A stretch of DNA of 64,000 bases, taken from Paraspadella gotoi. Lineage: Eukaryota; Chaetognatha. Position numbers and translations under genes: made by a program. The notes beneath the pieces were generated by a model. That model saw only the letters and a list, made by a program, of their open reading frames with translations. It did not search any database and was not told the origin of the DNA. Below are positions 60,531 through 64,000 of the stretch, one piece after another. The DNA is taken from the NCBI GenBank assembly GCA_051294375.1, contig CM119264.1, forward strand, positions 619,173 to 683,172, written 5' to 3'. Numbering within the stretch: the stretch's first letter is position 1; every line of letters starts with the position of its first letter.

Positions 60531-60639
60531 CCTCACCGCCCAGCGTATTCCAATCTCGCACGAAACGGATTTCCTCGTTAAAAGCGAATCTCGTAATCTC
60601 GACGTCCTTCTTCTCGCTGGAACGAGATTATGATTAGGG

Positions 60640-61095
60640 AAAAGAGGATCGGAAAAAAAGGAGGAAAAGAAAATTAAAGAAAAAAGAAATGAAAAAAGGA
60701 GTAAAGCAAAAGAAAAGGAAAGAAAAAGAGAGGAAAGCATATAAGGAGAAAGAAAAAAGAAAGGAAAGAAAAAAGAAGGAAAGGAAAATAAAAGAAAAGA
60801 AAAATAGAGAAAAATAAAAAAGGAAAAAGTAAAATAAAAGGAAAGAAAAAAGGAGGAAAGAAAAAAAGGAGAAAAGGAAAAGAAAAGGAAAGAAAAAATG
60901 AGGAAAGCAAAAAAGGAGAAAGGAAAAGAAAAGGATAGGAAAAGAAGAGGAAAGAAAAAAGGAGGAAAGAAAATTAAAAAGAAAAAAAGGAGGAATAGAA
61001 ATTAAAAAGAAAAGAAAAGAAAAGGAAAAAAAAGGAAAAAAAGGAAAAAATATAAAGAAAGAAAAAAGATAGAAAAAGAAAGAAAAAAGACACAA
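60640..61095. repeat. Polypurine tract (GGAAAGAAAAA-type)
   Basis: A/G-rich degenerate units of about 18-30 bp. Confidence 0.9.
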
Positions 61096-61267
61096 ATGCT
61101 GTATAGAAAATAAAGAAATTGATAAAAGAGTAAAAATTAAAAAATAATAAAAATTAAAAAAAGAGAAAAACCGATCGTAACTGAAACGCGAATATTCATG
61201 CGGCTAACGACCCCCGCCAGAGGATGCAAATTAAAATCTCTCTCTCTCTCTGACTTCTCTTCTTCTC

Positions 61268-61273
61268 TCTCTC

Positions 61274-61343
<70 letters not shown>
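61268..61343. repeat. (TC)n microsatellite
   Basis: Pure TC run. A second lies at 61616-61652. Confidence 0.95.
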
Positions 61344-61346
<3 letters not shown>

Positions 61347-61430
61347 ATGCTAATAACAAACCTTCTCGATTTAATCGTTATTAATTAATTCCGTAAATAT
61401 ATATTTTTTTTAATTCCGCAGAAAAAAAAA

Positions 61431-61442
61431 CAAGATGGCGGC
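61431..61442 (+). promoter_or_regulatory. TISU / YY1-like motif
   Basis: The text caagATGGCGGC fits the SAASATGGCGGC translation-initiator-of-short-5'UTR element and the core of YY1 sites. It lies 360 bp upstream of the ORF at 61798. Read as a start it gives only a 16-codon frame unless spliced, for instance at the acag before caaaa. Confidence 0.3.
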
Positions 61443-61614
61443 TGCCGAAGACGCATCTTTTTCTCACACAGCAAAAACTCTTTAACCTCGAAAAAAAGGG
61501 AAAAAAAAGGAAAAAATAAAAACAAAAATAAGGAAGAAAAAAAAACGATATTGGAATAAATAACCCGATAAATCCGACGTTTGCTAACAAGTGCGGCAAA
61601 GGGAAAAGACGACC

Positions 61615-61656
<42 letters not shown>

Positions 61657-61797
61657 CAACGGGAGTCAAGGCAGCGAAGATTCAACGTCGACACAGATTT
61701 CATTTTCTGCCTCGAAAAAAATAAAATCGAAAAATTTAAAAATAATAAAAAATTTTAGAAAAAATAAATAAAAGATAAAACTAACAAACAAAAAAAG

Positions 61798-61826
61798 ATG
61801 CGATTTGTTCAGAAGATGACGACGGG

Positions 61827-61858
<32 letters not shown>

Positions 61859-62453
61859 AAGTGGAATTTTTGTTAAACGAGCGAGCGAACGAATCGAACG
61901 AACTAATGAATGAGACGAACGAAACGAACGAACTAATGAATGAGTCGAAGGAATATTTAAAATCCTCAACGTCGGTTTTGTCGGTTTTGTCGGCTTCATT
62001 GTCGGCTTCCTTGTCGGCGCCGACGAGTTTATTGTCGGTCATGAAGTCGTCGTCCGATTGTAGGCTCACCTCTTCCTCCTCCTCCTCCTCCTCCTCCTCT
62101 TCCTCCCTCTCTCCTCTTCCCTCTCCTTCTCCATTTTCCTCCCCAACCATCTCTCCCTCTATCGGCACCGAAATTCTTTATCGTCATCGTCATCATCATC
62201 ATCGTCGTCGTCGTCGTCGTCGTCTATTTTTTTCAAAGAATCTCTCTCTTCCGCCCTCTACCGTTCGAGATTCATCCGGTCGCCATCGCCGCAGCTGCCC
62301 TCCGCTGCTCTGCCGCCCTTACCTCGTCCTCCTCGCAGCCGCTCTCCTGCTGCAGCCGACGTCGTGGAGGGAGGATTGTTCCTCCTCCCCCTGCGCCTCT
62401 TTTGTGGGCGTGGCCTTGGCGCAAGAGACGTCATCGGAATCCACGACGCCAGG
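61798..62453 (+). CDS. Candidate first coding exon with signal-peptide-like segment
   Basis: An open frame of about 218 codons ends at CCAGG|GTGAGA, a good donor; without splicing it stops at once. Residues run: poly-Ser from (TCG)n, a Glu/Asn-rich stretch (NETNETNELMNES), more poly-Ser from (TCC)n, a His/Arg run from (CAT/CGT)n, then a basic segment, a hydrophobic core (CRPYLVLLAAALLL) and SFVGVALA|QETSSESTTPG, with an AXA-type cleavage site. The last 200 bases are CpG-rich, unlike the flanks. This suits the start of a secreted or single-pass membrane protein with a very long n-region. The true ATG could be 61798, 61816 or 62041. Triplet repeats could also keep the frame open by chance. No downstream exon was identified. 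Confidence 0.4.
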
Positions 62454-62479
62454 GTGAGATAGATGATTGTGATGTTGTT

Positions 62480-62690
62480 GAGGAAGAAAGAAAGGTAAGA
62501 AAGATGATGTTAATGGTGTTGAGGAGGATGATGTTTATGTTGGTGAGGAAGATGACATTGATGTTGTTGAGGAGGATGATGTTGATGTTGTTGAGGAGGA
62601 AGATGTTGAGGTTTTTGAGGAAGATAATGTTGATGTTGTTGAGAAAGAGATTGATGTTGTTAAGGAAGATGATATTGATGTTATTGAGAA
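62480..62690. repeat. GATGTTGATGTTGTTGAGGA-type repeat
   Basis: Diverged tandem units of 21-24 bp just after the putative donor. One frame is Asp/Val/Glu-rich and ends at a stop near 62711. Best read as an intronic repeat. Confidence 0.75.
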
Positions 62691-63065
62691 AGCTAACGCA
62701 CTTTGTTTATAAAAATCATCCTTTCATTTAAAAAAAGTTGATTTTTAATTTTTGTGCCTTAAATATTTTATATATTTTATATAATTAAAAATATGTATGG
62801 AAGTATTGCTTAAAAAAAATGTTGTTTTTTCTAAATCTAAAGCTGGTTCTTTTTTCAGATTTAAAACTCTGAAATAATGAGAGCGAGACATCGAGAGAAA
62901 AAGAGTGAAACTGAGGGAGAAACTTCCTTACCTGCCAAAGAGACAATTTCAGATTCAAAAAAAAAAAAAAAAAAAGAAAAAAAAGAAGAAAATCGAATGA
63001 AGGAAAAGAAAACTGAAATTTATTTGTTTTTTCTTTCCATTTTGTGTGCGAGGAAACCGAATTTT

Positions 63066-63244
63066 GGCCTTATTTTCCGAGAACGCCCCATTTTGTATCA
63101 ATAATAAAATTAATAGAATATATTTAGTGAAAATAAATCGTTGTTGTCACAAATTCAAATTTAGTTTTTAAGTTAATTATTAAAGTTAATAGTAAATTTT
63201 TGATTAAACTAAAGGAAATGCGGCATTCTTAAAAAAGAGAGCCC
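63066..63244. mobile_element. Short MITE-like element, same ends as 14844-15286
   Basis: The left end is ggccttattttccgagaacg then ccccattt. The right end, reverse complemented, is ggctcttttttaagaatgcc-type text; about 20 of 28 positions are identical, with mostly transition differences. The interior is 120 bp of AT-rich DNA. Confidence 0.5.
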
Positions 63245-63357
63245 AATGTTGTCTGTGTGGAGAGAGCTAATTCTGTGTGTGGAAGGAATTTCTTAGAATT
63301 CGGGGACGAAAATCGCGTTGAGAAGGAGAAACTCGATTCAGGAGGCAATAAATTGAA

Positions 63358-63755
63358 TCTTTTCTTTTCTTTTCTTTTCTTTTCTTTTCTTTTCTTTTCT
63401 TTTCTTTATTTTTCTTTTTTTTCTTTTCTTTTCTTTTCTTTTCTTTTTTTCCTTTTCTTTTTTTTCTTTTCTTTTCTTCTTCTCTTCTATTTCTTTTCTT
63501 TTCTTTTCTTTTCTTTTCTTTATTTTTCTTTTCTTTTCTTTTCTTTTCTTTTCTTTTCTTTTCTTTTCTTTTCTTTTCTTTATTTTTCTTTTTTTTCTTT
63601 TCTTTTCTTTTCTTTTTTTTCTTTTCTTTTTTTCTTTTCTTTTCTTTTTCTTTTCTATTTCTTTTCTTTTCTTTTCTTTATTTTTCTTTTTTTTCTTTTC
63701 CTTTCTTTTCCTTTATTTTCTTTTCTTTTATTTTCTTTTCTTTTTTTTTCTTTTC
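63358..63755. repeat. (TTTTC)n pentanucleotide tract
   Basis: About 400 bp of nearly pure ttttc with occasional tttttt. It stops at a 25-N gap, after which A/G-only DNA runs to the window end. The Phe/Ser ORF is a translation of the repeat. Confidence 0.95.
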
Positions 63756-63780
63756 NNNNNNNNNNNNNNNNNNNNNNNNN

Positions 63781-64000
63781 AAGAGAGAGATTTTAAAAAG
63801 AAAGGAAAGAAGAGAAAAAAAGGAGAGGAAAGGAGAGGAGGGAAAGGAAAGGATTGACAAGAAAAAGAAAGGAGGTGAAGAGATGAAATGGAAAGGAAAA
63901 ATAAAGGAAAGGAGAGATTGGAAAAGGACGCAATGAAAAGAAAAGAAAAAGAAAAGAAAGAAAAGAAAAAAGAAAGAAAAGAAAAGAAAAGAAAAGAAAG
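63781..64000. repeat. Polypurine tract
   Basis: AAAGG/AAAAG-type units on the far side of the gap from the TTTTC array, again giving a pyrimidine-to-purine strand switch at a gap. Confidence 0.9.

Noticed and set aside
60535-60640. Short balanced-composition island (…IPISHETDFLVKSESRNLDV…)
   Set aside because: Only about 100 bp, no splice sites or recognised domain, and open in several frames. Noted but not called.
62466-62711. Asp/Val/Glu-rich ORF and overlapping Met/Leu-rich ORF
   Set aside because: Both read a GATGTT/GAGGA tandem repeat. The region follows a likely splice donor and is best seen as intron.

Overview
This is a metazoan nuclear window, most likely arthropod. It is made mostly of repeats and holds almost no intact coding sequence. 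The arthropod lead rests on one thing: a short exon on the minus strand (about 1.1 kb, and again at 3.1 kb) encoding a pacifastin-type protease-inhibitor domain, a family found mainly in arthropods. The eukaryotic reading rests on canonical splice sites, phase-1 exon borders, tRNA-derived SINE-like copies, inverted-repeat elements, and very dense (GA/TC)n, (CGT)n and (TTTTC)n microsatellites. I cannot name the species. SSR-rich crustacean genomes are one fit, but that is only a guess. I find no bacterial operon, rRNA gene, intact tRNA gene or CRISPR array.

Layout. 0-4 kb: a GAATGAAAGT minisatellite, the pacifastin exon with an 84-bp tandem array that contains its own splice acceptor, and a second copy of the same block interrupted by gaps. 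4-9 kb: (GA)n tracts, a 0.9-kb TTCG-type satellite, an AT-rich foldback element and plain AT-rich DNA. 9-24.6 kb: polypyrimidine DNA, a 21-bp minisatellite, then a tandem duplication of about 6.5 kb (about 11.97-17.45 kb and 18.73-24.64 kb) carrying several non-autonomous inverted-repeat elements and SINE-like copies. 24.7-33.5 kb: AT-rich unique DNA with TC tracts and three weak exon or relic candidates. 33.5-39.5 kb: a second set of duplicated blocks, including a 1-kb inverted-repeat-bounded segment present in opposite orientations and two opposed arrays of a GC-rich 16-17-bp minisatellite. 39.5-49.6 kb: 21-bp, 15-bp, 31-bp, 38-bp and 36-bp minisatellites, a GC-rich island with two splice-donor-like sites, and a third segmental duplication (about 42-43.75 kb and 43.8-45.9 kb). 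49.8-56.7 kb: two very large palindromes. 57-64 kb: polypurine and polypyrimidine tracts, a long copy of a dispersed element, and the best gene-like region besides pacifastin: an exon-like ORF at 61.8-62.45 kb with a signal-peptide-like segment and a splice donor.

The gene content does not form a pathway. What is worth reading is the repeat architecture: an exon acceptor amplified as a minisatellite, inverted-repeat transposable elements, hammerhead-like retroelement motifs, and duplications or foldbacks whose borders coincide with microsatellites or assembly gaps. Many second copies differ from the first by scattered 1-bp insertions and deletions. This looks like unpolished long-read sequence, so part of the structure may be assembly artefact. 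Runs of N (2949-2973, 3196-3422, 7551-7575, 11135-11289, 11383-11673, 11997-12122, 12590-12893, 13368-13392, 17255-17264, 18301-18414, 24644-24668, 33965-33989, 39421-39445, 41979-41988, 42257-42489, 43258-43577, 46089-46113, 49798-49822, 52685-52707, 55253-55277, 63756-63780) are assembly gaps. Long Ser/Phe/Leu/Arg/Lys ORFs across simple repeats were treated as translation of repeats, not genes.
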